Shown: positions 34,483 to 43,200 of the stretch, piece after piece | Numbering within the stretch: position 1 is the stretch's first letter | How the letters are laid out: the number at the start of each line of letters is the position of its first letter | NCBI RefSeq assembly: GCF_031202305.1 | Contig: NZ_CP101731.1 | Location: forward strand, 2,542,001 to 2,606,000 | Direction: 5' to 3' | DNA length: 64,000 bases | From: Pelagibacterium sp. 26DY04 | Lineage (GTDB): Bacteria; Pseudomonadota; Alphaproteobacteria; Rhizobiales; Devosiaceae | Program-made: the position numbers and the translations under genes | The notes under the pieces: model-generated | Told to the model about the DNA's origin: nothing | Databases searched by the model: none | Seen by the model: the letters and a program-made list of their open reading frames with translations, nothing else

Positions 34483-35739
34483 CTAGCCGAACCGAACCTG
34501 CGCATCCGCCGCCAGCCCCAGCCCCACGGCACCGAACTGGTCGGCATCGGCAACCGCTGCCGCCCCGAAGCGGGCAATTGCTGCGCGGCGCACATGCGGC
34601 ACGAGTGCACCGCCGCCCGTCAGGATGACCATTTCGATGGCCTCGGCCTTAGCGCCGGCGGCAAGCAGTGCATCCTCGATCGCCACTTCGATTTTCTGCG
34701 TGAGCTCCAGCGTGGCCAACTCGAATTCGCCGCGTGTAACCGCCACCGAAAGGGAAATTCCGTCCTCATCGAGCTTGATCGCCGCCGCCTCGGCCTCGCT
34801 CAGCTCGATCTTTGCCGCTTCCACCGATCCGGCCAGCCTGTGCCCCGAACGGCTTTCGAGCAGACGGCGAAAACGAACCAGCTTTTGCGGCTCGGCCGCT
34901 TCGCGCTCGAGTTCCCGCACATCCCTAATGATTTGCGGCGTATAGAGCTGATTGATCCGGTGCCAGGTCGCCATCTCGTGAAAATACCAAAGCGGCATCT
35001 GCCGCTTTCCGTCTCTTGTGGCGCTGCCCATGCCCATCTGCGGCATCACCTTGGCGATGCTGAGCAGCTTGTCGAAATCGGTCCCGCCCACATGCACGCC
35101 GGACGTGGAAAGGATATCCTCGCGCCGATCCACCCGCTTGCGCGCCTTGGGCGATAGCCTGAGCACCGAAAAGTCCGAAGTGCCACCGCCGATATCGACC
35201 ACCAGCGCCAGAACCTCCCGTTCCAGTCGACGCTCGAAATGCAGCGCCGCCGCCACAGGCTCGAATTGGAACTCCACATGGGCGAAACCTTGTGCTCTAG
35301 CGACCTCTTCGAGTTGGCTCTGGGCCTTGCGGTCTGCTGCCTCGTCGTCGTCGACGAAAAACACCGGACGTCCCAGAACCACCTTTTCGGGCGTCTCGCC
35401 CGCCTTGGCCAGTCGGGCGCGCAAATGCCCAATGAACGTTCCAATCAATTGCTGGAAGGAAACTCTCTCGCGGCCGATCTGTGTTCTCTCATCCATCAGC
35501 GTGCTGCCCAAGATCGATTTGAGCGCTCGCATGAAGCGGCCCTCGGCACCGTCGAGATACTCGGCCACCGCCGCGCGCCCGAAATGGGTACGATGATCCT
35601 CAAAGGAGAAAAACAACGCCGAAGGGATCGTGACCTGTTCTCCCTCGACCGCCAACAGCCGTGGCTCCTGCCCCACCGGAGCCAGCCCGATGGTCGAATT
35701 GGTCGTGCCGAAATCGATCCCACAATAGCTATGGGCCAT
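34483..35739 (-). CDS. Hsp70 family protein, YegD-like
   Basis: The 418-residue protein has only the actin-like ATPase half of Hsp70 and no substrate-binding domain. GIDFGTTNSTIG is the phosphate 1 loop, VVDIGGGTSDFSVLRL phosphate 2, and ILTGGGALVPHVRRAA the adenosine motif. Insertions such as MPQMGMGSATRDGKRQMPLWYFHEMATWHRINQL match YegD-type proteins, whose function is not known. It has its own gap on both sides and stands between the methyltransferase and hflK genes, all on the minus strand. Confidence 0.92.
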   Translation of the reverse strand: MAHSYCGIDFGTTNSTIGLAPVGQEPRLLAVEGEQVTIPSALFFSFEDHRTHFGRAAVAEYLDGAEGRFMRALKSILGSTLMDERTQIGRERVSFQQLIGTFIGHLRARLAKAGETPEKVVLGRPVFFVDDDEAADRKAQSQLEEVARAQGFAHVEFQFEPVAAALHFERRLEREVLALVVDIGGGTSDFSVLRLSPKARKRVDRREDILSTSGVHVGGTDFDKLLSIAKVMPQMGMGSATRDGKRQMPLWYFHEMATWHRINQLYTPQIIRDVRELEREAAEPQKLVRFRRLLESRSGHRLAGSVEAAKIELSEAEAAAIKLDEDGISLSVAVTRGEFELATLELTQKIEVAIEDALLAAGAKAEAIEMVILTGGGALVPHVRRAAIARFGAAAVADADQFGAVGLGLAADAQVRFG

Positions 35740-35771
35740 GGCTCGCCTCCGTTGCTGAAAGGAGGCGCCCT

Positions 35772-36602
35772 CTAACCCATACCGCTGCTCGGCACAATGG
35801 CCAGCCCGGCTTCAACGCCAGGCTTCCGCGCCCGTACATGCAGAAAGATCGGCGCGACCCGCGTGTCGGCCACGATCGGTTCGGCGCGCGCCACCTCTTC
35901 CGATGCCCTCGGTTCCCCGAGCGCCTCGATAACCAGCCCCGCATTGACGATCATCGAAACCCAGCTCGTGAGCGTGCGGTGAAAGCGCGGCACCGAGAAC
36001 GGCTCGAGCTTTTCGCGCTCCTCGCGCGGGATCGAGGAAAACATCCAGCGCTCGATCGTCCCGTCGGTTTCCTCGAAATAGTCCGCCACCTCCACCGCCA
36101 CGGGTTCGCCCTCGTGGTTGCGGATATTCCTGCGCGTCGGCGGCACGAAGCACGGATGCAGGATCGAGAACTGCAAGAAGCCGCCAGGCTTGAGAACCTG
36201 GGCCACGCCGCAAAGAACCTTCTGCTGGTCGGCCATGTCCATCAGGGACATGAACGCGGTCACGAAATCGAAACTCTGCGCGGCAAACGGCAGGCTCTCC
36301 CCATCGCCCAGCACATAGTCGATCCCCAGCGGGTCCTCCCTCTCAGCTTCACGCGCATAGGCGATAAAGGTGGGCGCGATATCGAGCCCCGTCATTCGCG
36401 CCCCCAGCCGAGCCACCGCGCGCGTGTTGGTGCCCTCCCCACATCCCAGATCGAGCCCGTCGAGCCCCGCCACCGGCGGCAGCATCGCCAGAAAGGCCGG
36501 GGTGTTGAGAGCGTCGCGATATCGATCATGCCCCGCGCGCGAATAGACCGTCCACGCCTCCGCATTGCTCTCCCAATGGCGCGCAACGTCTTTCGTATCC
36601 AT
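35772..36602 (-). CDS. class I SAM-dependent methyltransferase
   Basis: The 276-residue protein carries a Rossmann methyltransferase: LDGLDLGCGEGTNTRAVARLGARMTGLDIAP is motif I with the SAM-binding glycines and the acidic ribose contact, GDGESLPFAAQSFDFVTAFMSLMDM is motif II, and LKPGGFLQFSILHPCF motif III. A C-terminal part of about 100 residues may bind substrate. The chosen ATG is preceded by a G-rich site. Substrate is unknown; it is probably one of the methyltransferase type 11 proteins. Confidence 0.88.
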   Translation of the reverse strand: MDTKDVARHWESNAEAWTVYSRAGHDRYRDALNTPAFLAMLPPVAGLDGLDLGCGEGTNTRAVARLGARMTGLDIAPTFIAYAREAEREDPLGIDYVLGDGESLPFAAQSFDFVTAFMSLMDMADQQKVLCGVAQVLKPGGFLQFSILHPCFVPPTRRNIRNHEGEPVAVEVADYFEETDGTIERWMFSSIPREEREKLEPFSVPRFHRTLTSWVSMIVNAGLVIEALGEPRASEEVARAEPIVADTRVAPIFLHVRARKPGVEAGLAIVPSSGMG

Positions 36603-36753
36603 CCTGTCCCCCGTGTCCGGAACGCAGCCCAGGCCGCACTGAATCCCAGTGGGCCACCTCATCGTGCTACCCACTCCCTGTCACCCGAAACGTGTTCCCG
36701 GGATGCAGCAACCGCGCCACCACGATCGACACTGCTGGCGACGTCGCTGCTTC

Positions 36754-37260
36754 TCACCGTCTCTCGTAGATCCTCGCAACGAACTTGGCGCTGTCCTTTT
36801 CCCCCGGCACCACCTCGGGCACGTCCCGCCCCTCCCATACGGTCGGATCGATTTCGGGAAAGAACGTATCCCCCTCCGGCTCCGCATCAACATGGGTGAT
36901 ATAAAGCCGGTCCGCCCGGTCCATGGCCGCGCGGTAGATTTGCGCGCCACCGTTGATGAACACCTCATCCACGCCGTCGCGCTCGGCAATCTCCTGCCCC
37001 CGCGCGATGGCGGCATCGAGATCGGCGAACACCTCCGCCCCTTCGGGTGCATAATCCTTCTGCCGCGTCACGATGATATTGCTCCGTCCGGGCAACGGCT
37101 TGCCGATGGATTCGAACGTCTTGCGCCCCACGATCAGCGGTTTGCCCATCGTCGTACGCTTGTAATAGGCAAAGTCCGAAGGCAGCCGCCAGGGCAGCTT
37201 GCCGTCGCTCCCGATGGCTCCGTTGCGCCCCACCGCCGCGATCATCGCGATCCTGACCAT
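36754..37260 (-). CDS. folA: dihydrofolate reductase
   Basis: The 168-residue enzyme reduces dihydrofolate to tetrahydrofolate with NADPH. It opens IAMIAAVGRNGAIGSDGKLPWRLPSDFAYYK, with the loop (M20-like) and the catalytic acidic residue on the helix, then LIVGRKTFESIGKPLPGRSNIIVTR and FINGGAQIYRAA for NADPH binding, and LYITHVDAEPEGDTFFP at the end. Its start overlaps the stop of the upstream acetyltransferase gene (TGATG). thyA, which makes its substrate, lies about 1 kb upstream on the same strand. Confidence 0.96.
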   Translation of the reverse strand: MVRIAMIAAVGRNGAIGSDGKLPWRLPSDFAYYKRTTMGKPLIVGRKTFESIGKPLPGRSNIIVTRQKDYAPEGAEVFADLDAAIARGQEIAERDGVDEVFINGGAQIYRAAMDRADRLYITHVDAEPEGDTFFPEIDPTVWEGRDVPEVVPGEKDSAKFVARIYERR

Positions 37261-37742
37261 CACTTCTCCTCCGCCAGCGCTTCGAGTTCGGGCCCGCTCA
37301 CCCGGCACACCGTCCATTCGTCGTGCATCACCGCGCCCTGGGCTTTGTAGAATTTGATAGCCGGCTCGTTCCAGTTGAGCACCCACCAGCTCAGCCGCCC
37401 CAGCCCCTCGTCCCGGCACCGCCGCGCCAGATGCCGCAGCAGCGCCTTGCCGATGCCGTTCCCGCGCACTCCCGGCTCCACATAGAGGTCTTCGAGCCAG
37501 ATGCCGTGCCGCCCCTGAAAGGTCGAGAACGTATAGAACCACAGCGCAAACCCGACCGGCTTGCCCTCATGCTCGGCGATTTCGCAAAACACTTTCGGCT
37601 CGGGCCCGAACAGGTGCTTTTCGATATCGGCCTCGGTGGCGCTCACCTCGTCGTTGAGCTTTTCATATTCGGCCAGCTTGATGATGAATTCGAGCACCAG
37701 CCCGGCATCCCCCGGCTCGGCTCTGCGGATAATAAGTGACAT
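37260..37742 (-). CDS. GNAT acetyltransferase (diamine acetyltransferase-like)
   Basis: The 160-residue GNAT protein has the acetyl-CoA loop VEPGVRGNGIGKALLRHLARRC and WWVLNWNEPAIKFYKAQGA, with Asn and Tyr in the positions used for catalysis. The opening SLIIRRAEPGDAGLVLEFIIKLAEYEKL and FSTFQGRHGIWLEDLYVEP are close to spermidine/spermine acetyltransferase-like members, but the substrate is unproven. A GTG seven codons upstream is an alternative start. It overlaps folA and may be cotranscribed with it. Confidence 0.9.
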   Translation of the reverse strand: MSLIIRRAEPGDAGLVLEFIIKLAEYEKLNDEVSATEADIEKHLFGPEPKVFCEIAEHEGKPVGFALWFYTFSTFQGRHGIWLEDLYVEPGVRGNGIGKALLRHLARRCRDEGLGRLSWWVLNWNEPAIKFYKAQGAVMHDEWTVCRVSGPELEALAEEK

Positions 37743-37816
37743 GGGACCGCTTGCGTTGTTCACATGTCGCCAAACCTGCTACGATTCCGCGGTCCAACAC
37801 AAACGAACCCGCTTCG

Positions 37817-38134
37817 ATGAACGCCGCCGAAACCAAGGAACGTCTGCGCGCCGACCTCCGCAAAGCGCTCAAGGAAAAGCGCGGCGAGGCCGCCGTTCTG
37901 CGCACCCTGATCGCCGCCCTGGACAATGCCGAGGCTCCGCCGCTCGAAAACCGGACCGGAAGCGATAGCGAAATCCTGCGCCTCGAGCTTTCCCCCGATC
38001 AGGTCCAGGCCATCCTGCTGGCCGAGTTTCAGGAACGCCAGCGTTCCGCCGCCCAATACCGGGAGCTCGGTCTTGCGGCCCGCGCCGATGCCGCCGGAGC
38101 CGAAGCGGAAATCGTCCGCCGCTATCTGGGATAG
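37817..38134 (+). CDS. short GatB/YqeY-like helical protein
   Basis: This 105-residue protein resembles the N-terminal helical half of YqeY, a protein related to the tRNA-binding tail of GatB: KERLRADLRKALKEKRGEAAVLRTLIAALDNAEAPP followed by LLAEFQERQRSAAQYRELGLAARADAAGAEAEIVRRYL. Full YqeY has about 150 residues, so the C-terminal tail domain is missing. The ribosome site is weak. It sits between the minus-strand thyA and acetyltransferase genes, breaking the run of minus-strand genes. Confidence 0.8.
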   Translation: MNAAETKERLRADLRKALKEKRGEAAVLRTLIAALDNAEAPPLENRTGSDSEILRLELSPDQVQAILLAEFQERQRSAAQYRELGLAARADAAGAEAEIVRRYLG

Positions 38135-38238
38135 CCCGGCCGATCCGTCGCTTCCCGCTGCTCAGCTTGGTGCGGCACAAGCCGGATTTGACGAACCCTT
38201 GCGCGTCACACCGCGCCAAGCAACGAGTCCGCCGGGCG

Positions 38239-39033
38239 TTACACCGCCACCGCCGCCTTGATATGCGGGTCCGGATCGTAGCCCACGATCTCGAAATCCT
38301 CGAACTCGAAATCGAAGATCGAATCGCGTTTGGTCCTGATCTCGAGCCGCGGCAGCGGCTTGGGCATCCGCGCCAATTGCGTCTGCGCCTGCTCGAAATG
38401 GTTGTGGTAGATGTGCGCGTCCCCGAAGGAGTGGACGAAATCGCCCACCTCCAGCCCCGTCACCTCCGCCATCATATGCGTGAGGAGCGCATATGAGGCG
38501 ATGTTGAACGGCACGCCCAGAAAGATATCGGCCGAACGCTGGTAGAGCTGGCAGGAAAGCTTGCCCTCGGCCACATAGAACTGGAACAGGCAATGGCAGG
38601 GCGGCAGCGCCATATTGTCCACTTCCGCCGGGTTCCAGGCCGAAACGATATGCCGCCGCGAATCCGGCTTGTTCCTGATCTGCTCGACCAGGTTGGCGAC
38701 CTGGTCGATATGCCGTCCATCCGGCGCCGGCCAGCTTCGCCACTGGCTGCCATAGACCGGCCCCAGGTCGCCGTTCTCGTCGGCCCACTCGTCCCAGATC
38801 TTGACCCCATGCTCCTGCAGCCAGCGCACATTGGTGTCCCCGCGCAGGAACCAGAGCAGTTCATAGACGATCGATCGGATGTGCAGCTTCTTGGTCGTCA
38901 CCAGCGGGAAGCCATCGGAGAGGTCGAACCGCATCTGGTAGCCGAAAACGGACCGCGTGCCGGTGCCGGTCCGGTCGGCCCGGTCGACTCCGTTTTCCAT
39001 GACGTGACGCATCAGATCGAGATATTGCTTCAT
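38239..39033 (-). CDS. thyA: thymidylate synthase
   Basis: The 264-residue enzyme converts dUMP to dTMP using methylenetetrahydrofolate. The catalytic cysteine lies in [14 protein letters not shown] near residue 146, with [19 protein letters not shown] and [16 protein letters not shown] completing the dUMP site. [18 protein letters not shown] near the N-terminus binds the phosphate. Length equals the Escherichia coli enzyme. The folate cycle partner folA lies downstream on the same strand after two intervening genes. Confidence 0.97.
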   Translation of the reverse strand: MKQYLDLMRHVMENGVDRADRTGTGTRSVFGYQMRFDLSDGFPLVTTKKLHIRSIVYELLWFLRGDTNVRWLQEHGVKIWDEWADENGDLGPVYGSQWRSWPAPDGRHIDQVANLVEQIRNKPDSRRHIVSAWNPAEVDNMALPPCHCLFQFYVAEGKLSCQLYQRSADIFLGVPFNIASYALLTHMMAEVTGLEVGDFVHSFGDAHIYHNHFEQAQTQLARMPKPLPRLEIRTKRDSIFDFEFEDFEIVGYDPDPHIKAAVAV

Positions 39034-39139
39034 GACTCATTCAATACCGTGATTCTGCCCGTTCAATACGCGCAACATCGCATCAACTCACCGCTATTTG
39101 GACAATGTGTTGGAGCCCCTTTTCATCGGGGCGCGGGGT

Positions 39140-39470
39140 CCCTATATTGGGCGTGCCGGCAACGGCTATGGCGATAAACTGTCATCGTAATAAACCCATC
39201 GGACCCGGGGGCAGTACCCGGCGCCTCCACCAAATTCCTCCCTGATTTCAGGGACTTGCGGGGGCGAAACAGGATCGACGAGGGCGTAAAAGGTGTGCTT
39301 TCGCTCGGCATTGTACCACCGTTATCGGGCTACAATTATAGTTGCCAACGACAACTATGCTGAGGCACGTCTCGCTGCGTAATGCAGCGCGATACCTCGA
39401 ATTAAAGCCCTGATTCTGTAGCAGGAATCAGGCGGGGTCCGCAGGCACCTGGCAACAGAAGCCTGCATTT
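39140..39470 (+). ncRNA. ssrA: tmRNA, permuted two-piece form
   Basis: tmRNA rescues stalled ribosomes and tags the nascent protein. Here the acceptor part comes first: T-arm CCGGG-GGCAGTA-CCCGG then CGCCTCCACCA, ending at 39232. After a 27-base spacer the coding part begins at 39260 with GGGGGCG, which pairs with CGCCTCC to rebuild the tRNA acceptor stem, and continues GAAACAGGATCGACG. The tag frame GCC...TAA at 39344-39382 encodes ANDNYAEARLAA. Hairpins CCTGATTC-N8-GAATCAGG and GCAGGC...GCCTGC follow. The outer ends are approximate. This permutation is characteristic of alphaproteobacteria. Confidence 0.94.
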
Positions 39471-39544
39471 CCTTTCGCTTGAAATCTCTTGCAAATTCGG
39501 GCTGTTATGGCCCTTCGAGATTCTGCACCAAGGAGCTGCCCTTA

Positions 39545-40039
39545 ATGGCACAGGACCACATCCGCTACGACATTCTGGCCCAGGAAGCCCTGCGCGGCGT
39601 CGTCCGGAAAGTCCTCTCCGAAGTCGCCCGCACCGGCCTGCCGGGCGATCATCACTTCTTTATTTCCTTTGTAACTCAAGCCCCTGGCGTGCGTTTGAGC
39701 CAAAAGCTCATCTCCCAGTACGACAAGGAAATGACCATCGTTCTCCAGAACCAGTTCTGGGATCTCAAGGTCACCGAAACCGGTTTCGAGGTTGGCCTGA
39801 GCTTTGACGGCATCAACGAAACCCTGTTCATCCCCTTCTCGGCCATCAAGGGTTTCTTCGATCCTTCAGTGCAGTTCGGCCTCCAGTTCGAGGTTGCCGA
39901 ATCCCAGCCCGGCTCCCAACCCGCAGCCGTCGCGCAAGACGCCGAGGAGATCGATGAAACACCCGACGACGACGGCGAGCCCACGCCCGAGGGTGGCGGG
40001 GAAAAGGTCGTCAGCCTCGACTCCTTCCGCAAGAAATAA
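39545..40039 (+). CDS. sspB: SspB-type ClpXP adaptor
   Basis: The 164-residue protein is an alphaproteobacterial SspB: it delivers ssrA-tagged proteins to ClpXP. The folded domain (residues 1 to about 115) includes HHFFISFVTQAPGVRLSQKLISQYDKEMTIVLQNQFWDLKV and FIPFSAIKGFFDPSVQFGLQF. An acidic, Pro/Glu-rich linker follows and ends with VVSLDSFRKK, the short tail that docks on ClpX. The ATG has AGGAG 9 bases upstream. It lies about 75 bases downstream of ssrA, the gene that encodes the tag it recognises. Confidence 0.94.
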   Translation: MAQDHIRYDILAQEALRGVVRKVLSEVARTGLPGDHHFFISFVTQAPGVRLSQKLISQYDKEMTIVLQNQFWDLKVTETGFEVGLSFDGINETLFIPFSAIKGFFDPSVQFGLQFEVAESQPGSQPAAVAQDAEEIDETPDDDGEPTPEGGGEKVVSLDSFRKK

Positions 40040-40050
40040 GAGCGTTTTCA

Positions 40051-40263
40051 GTGCGTAAGCGCTCGCTCACCATTGCGGGCCACCGCACCTCGATAGCGCT
40101 TGAGCCCCAGTTCTGGGACGCGCTCGAAACCATCGCCGCCGAACGTGACATCTCTCTTCCCACCCTGATCGCGGAAATCGACGAGCAGCGCGAGGACACG
40201 AACTTATCCTCGTCCATCAGAGTTGCTGTATTGATCTGGTATCAGCAGCGCTCACGGCTCTGA
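40051..40263 (+). CDS. ribbon-helix-helix domain protein
   Basis: The 70-residue protein has the RHH_4 fold: strand RSLTIAGHRTSIALE, helix WDALETIAAERDIS, and helix LPTLIAEIDEQRED, then SSSIRVAVLIWYQ. These small dimers bind DNA, although targets in this subfamily are unknown. It starts with GTG 11 bases after the sspB stop and is probably cotranscribed with it. Its 3' end overlaps the convergent AsmA gene by 12 bases. Confidence 0.85.
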   Translation: MRKRSLTIAGHRTSIALEPQFWDALETIAAERDISLPTLIAEIDEQREDTNLSSSIRVAVLIWYQQRSRL

Positions 40264-43200
40264 CATGTCGAAGGTGAAGGGAGGCTCGGGAAGAGTGAAC
40301 GTTGGTGGAGGCGAGGAAACAGGTGGCGATGCGTCCTGATCCTCATTGACTTCGCCCTCGCCGTTGGCGGGACCGTTCAATTGCTGCTCGATCGCATCGA
40401 GTTCCTGCTGCTGCGCTTCCTGTTCAAGGCGCTCGGCCTCTTCCTGCTCCCGCTGCAGCAATATTTCGGCCTGCCGCCGCGCTTCTTCCTCCATCAGCCG
40501 CGCCTGCTCTTCGGCCGCTTCCTGCTGACGCGCTTCCTGCTCGGCCCGTAACGCCTCGAGTTCATCGAGTTCGGTTTCCAGTGCCCGCACCTGGATCGCA
40601 TCGACCATCGGCCCCAGATCGAGCGCCCGTTCCGGCGCCAGCAATGTTCCGTCCACCTCGAGCCCGATCCGCCCGGTGGTTTCGGTGATCAGCCCATTGC
40701 CCGCCAGAGCCCGCGTCAGCGCTAGCCTCCAACTCGCGTCGAGTTCCGCGGTGTCGAGCGCAAGGCTTCCACCGCCCACCAGCCGGGCGCCGTCGCCTTC
40801 GATGGCGATGTTGGAGATCTGCGCCGAGCCACCGATAAGGCTCACCAATCCGCCGGCTTCATCAGCAATGAACGGGCCTGAATCCAGTGCCGTCGCCACC
40901 AGGGTTTCCAAAGCTTCCGGGGCGATTTCGACCAGATTGTCCACATCGGCCGCCGCATCGAAAGCGGATGGCGACAACCGCTCGATCCGCACGTCGTTCA
41001 CCGAAAAGCTGCCCTCGCCGTTGAGCGAGCCCGCAAACGCGCGATAGCTGTCCCCGCTCCCCTGGAATTGCGTTCCCAGCGTCAGCGTCCCGCCCAGCGC
41101 ATCGGACGGGCTTTGCGGCAGGATGGCGTCGAGCGCCACGCCGTTGAGCGTCAGCCGTCCGGCCAGGCTCTTGTCGGCTATGGCCGAGGCGCAGCAAGCC
41201 GTGGCATCCAGTTGCACCGTGCCTCCACCGAACTCCCCGAACAGCCCCCGCAGCCCCACATCCTCCTCGCCCCAGGCATAATCGAAGGCCAGCGCTTCCA
41301 CGAGACGTTGATCGCCAACCATCAGAACCGGCGCCGTCACCGCGATCCGCCCCCGCGTGGATCGCGGCGTACCGCCCAGATCGATCGGTCCGTCCGGCCA
41401 GAGGCCGGGAGAAAGGTTGAGCATGCCCGCCGGCCCGGTCAGCATCGTGGCCAGCGTTTCCACATCGAGCGCATCGAAAGCGAGCGAGCCGCTGACCAGA
41501 GCGGAATCCCGCTGCGCCGAGAACGTCACCTCCCCGCCAACCGAGCGTTCACCGGAAAATGCCGAGATGTCGGAAAGCCTTACGCTTTCCGGCCCGACGA
41601 AACCGATATCGGCTTGCCCCTCCAGTCCCGGAAGCCACACACCCGCCGCGCCGGCCAGTTCGGCGAGCGCCACCCCATCGGCGAAAAGGAAAGAGGTCTG
41701 CCCCTCCCCTCGGATCGAGGCCAGATCCGATAGCACCAGCGTCCCGGAAAAATCGATCCGCTCGCCGCCGCCTTCGAGCGAAAGCTCGGCGTCCATATTG
41801 CCGCGCGGATTGCCTTCGAACCGCGCACTGGCGATCGCGCCATCAGTCCCCGCGATCAATGGCGCCAGCCCGATTTGGGCCAGCATGGCAGCCCCGCTGT
41901 CGGCAGCCGCATCGATCGTTATCCCGAGATTCTCGCGCCCCAGCCCGGTGATCCCGCCGGTCATGTCCAAGCCAATGGAAATTTCCGCTGCGCCCGCCGT
42001 GCCATCCAGCGTCATCGATTGCAGCCCATCCGATCCCGGCGGCTGTAAATCCAAATCCAGCCGCGCCGGCAGGCTGCCCAGAACCGCTTGCCGCAACGGA
42101 TTTCCGGCCTCGGTCCCCAACACCCTGTCGAGCACCCGAGCGCCTGCGGCGATCTCGAGCTCGCCATTGGCCACGATCACCGGTGCGGCCAGAGAACCCG
42201 AGAGGGAACCGGCGCCAGCAAAACCCACGCCCCCAAAGGATTCTACATCCAAGCTTTCGATCGTCACGCCCTGATCCGACCAGGCCGAGCGCAGCGAAAG
42301 CCGCTGCACCGCCTGCCCTGCGAGCTGTGCCGCTTCCAGCTCGACATCGAGCCGCCCATCGGGAAAGCTCAGCCCGAACGTGCCTGTCGGTTCGATCGGC
42401 GGCAGCAACGCCAAAAGCGCCGCACTCTGCCGGGCGTTCAATGTCGTGAGATCGGCGGTGACAGCCAGCGAGGGCGTTTCGCCGAACCGCATGCTGGTTG
42501 AAACCGTATGCGCGGTATCTTCGATCACCAGAATTCCGTTTTCGAGCCGCAGCCGGTCATTGACCAATTGCACCTGCCCATTGAGCGAACCTGAAACACC
42601 GAACAGCGGATTGCCATCTCTCGGCCGCACCCACAGCAGCGACAGCGCGTCGAGCCGGGAGGAGGCCATCGCCAAGGTCCCCTCGAAGGCCGGCCAGCCA
42701 GCCGCCCGCCCCAACGAGCCGGTGAGCTTGAGCGTCGTATCACCCGCTAGCCGCCCGGAAAACTCCTCCACCGCCCAGAGTTCGCCATCGCTCTCGGCAT
42801 CCAGTCTCACATCGCGCACCGACACGCCCCGCACCACCAGTTCATTGATGGACATGGCGATTCTGCCCGGCAGCGGCGGAATGACGGGCTCGGGCATGCC
42901 GCGCAGGAGCTGCACGATTTCGAAGGGTTGCGCCCCCTCTTCGGTCACCGCGTTGGTCTGAAGCGTGACGACACCGCCGGAAACCGTCGCATCGAAACTC
43001 GACTCGGCGCCCAGCGTTACCGTCGCCTCACCTGTGAGCCGCGTCGCCGTCTGGTTTTCATCGGGCAGAAGCGTGAACTCGTCGAGCCGGACCGCATTGC
43101 TGTCCGCGGTAATCGGGCTCTGCAACACCAGCGCGCCCACCACCGCGTCGCCCTCGGCCTGCGCCGCCTGCCGATAGGTCAAGGCGCCGGTCAACTCCGG

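Noticed and set aside
39123..39311. A 62-codon minus-strand frame over the tmRNA gene
   Set aside because: It lies inside the acceptor and coding pieces of ssrA and has no ribosome site; RNA structure explains the sequence.
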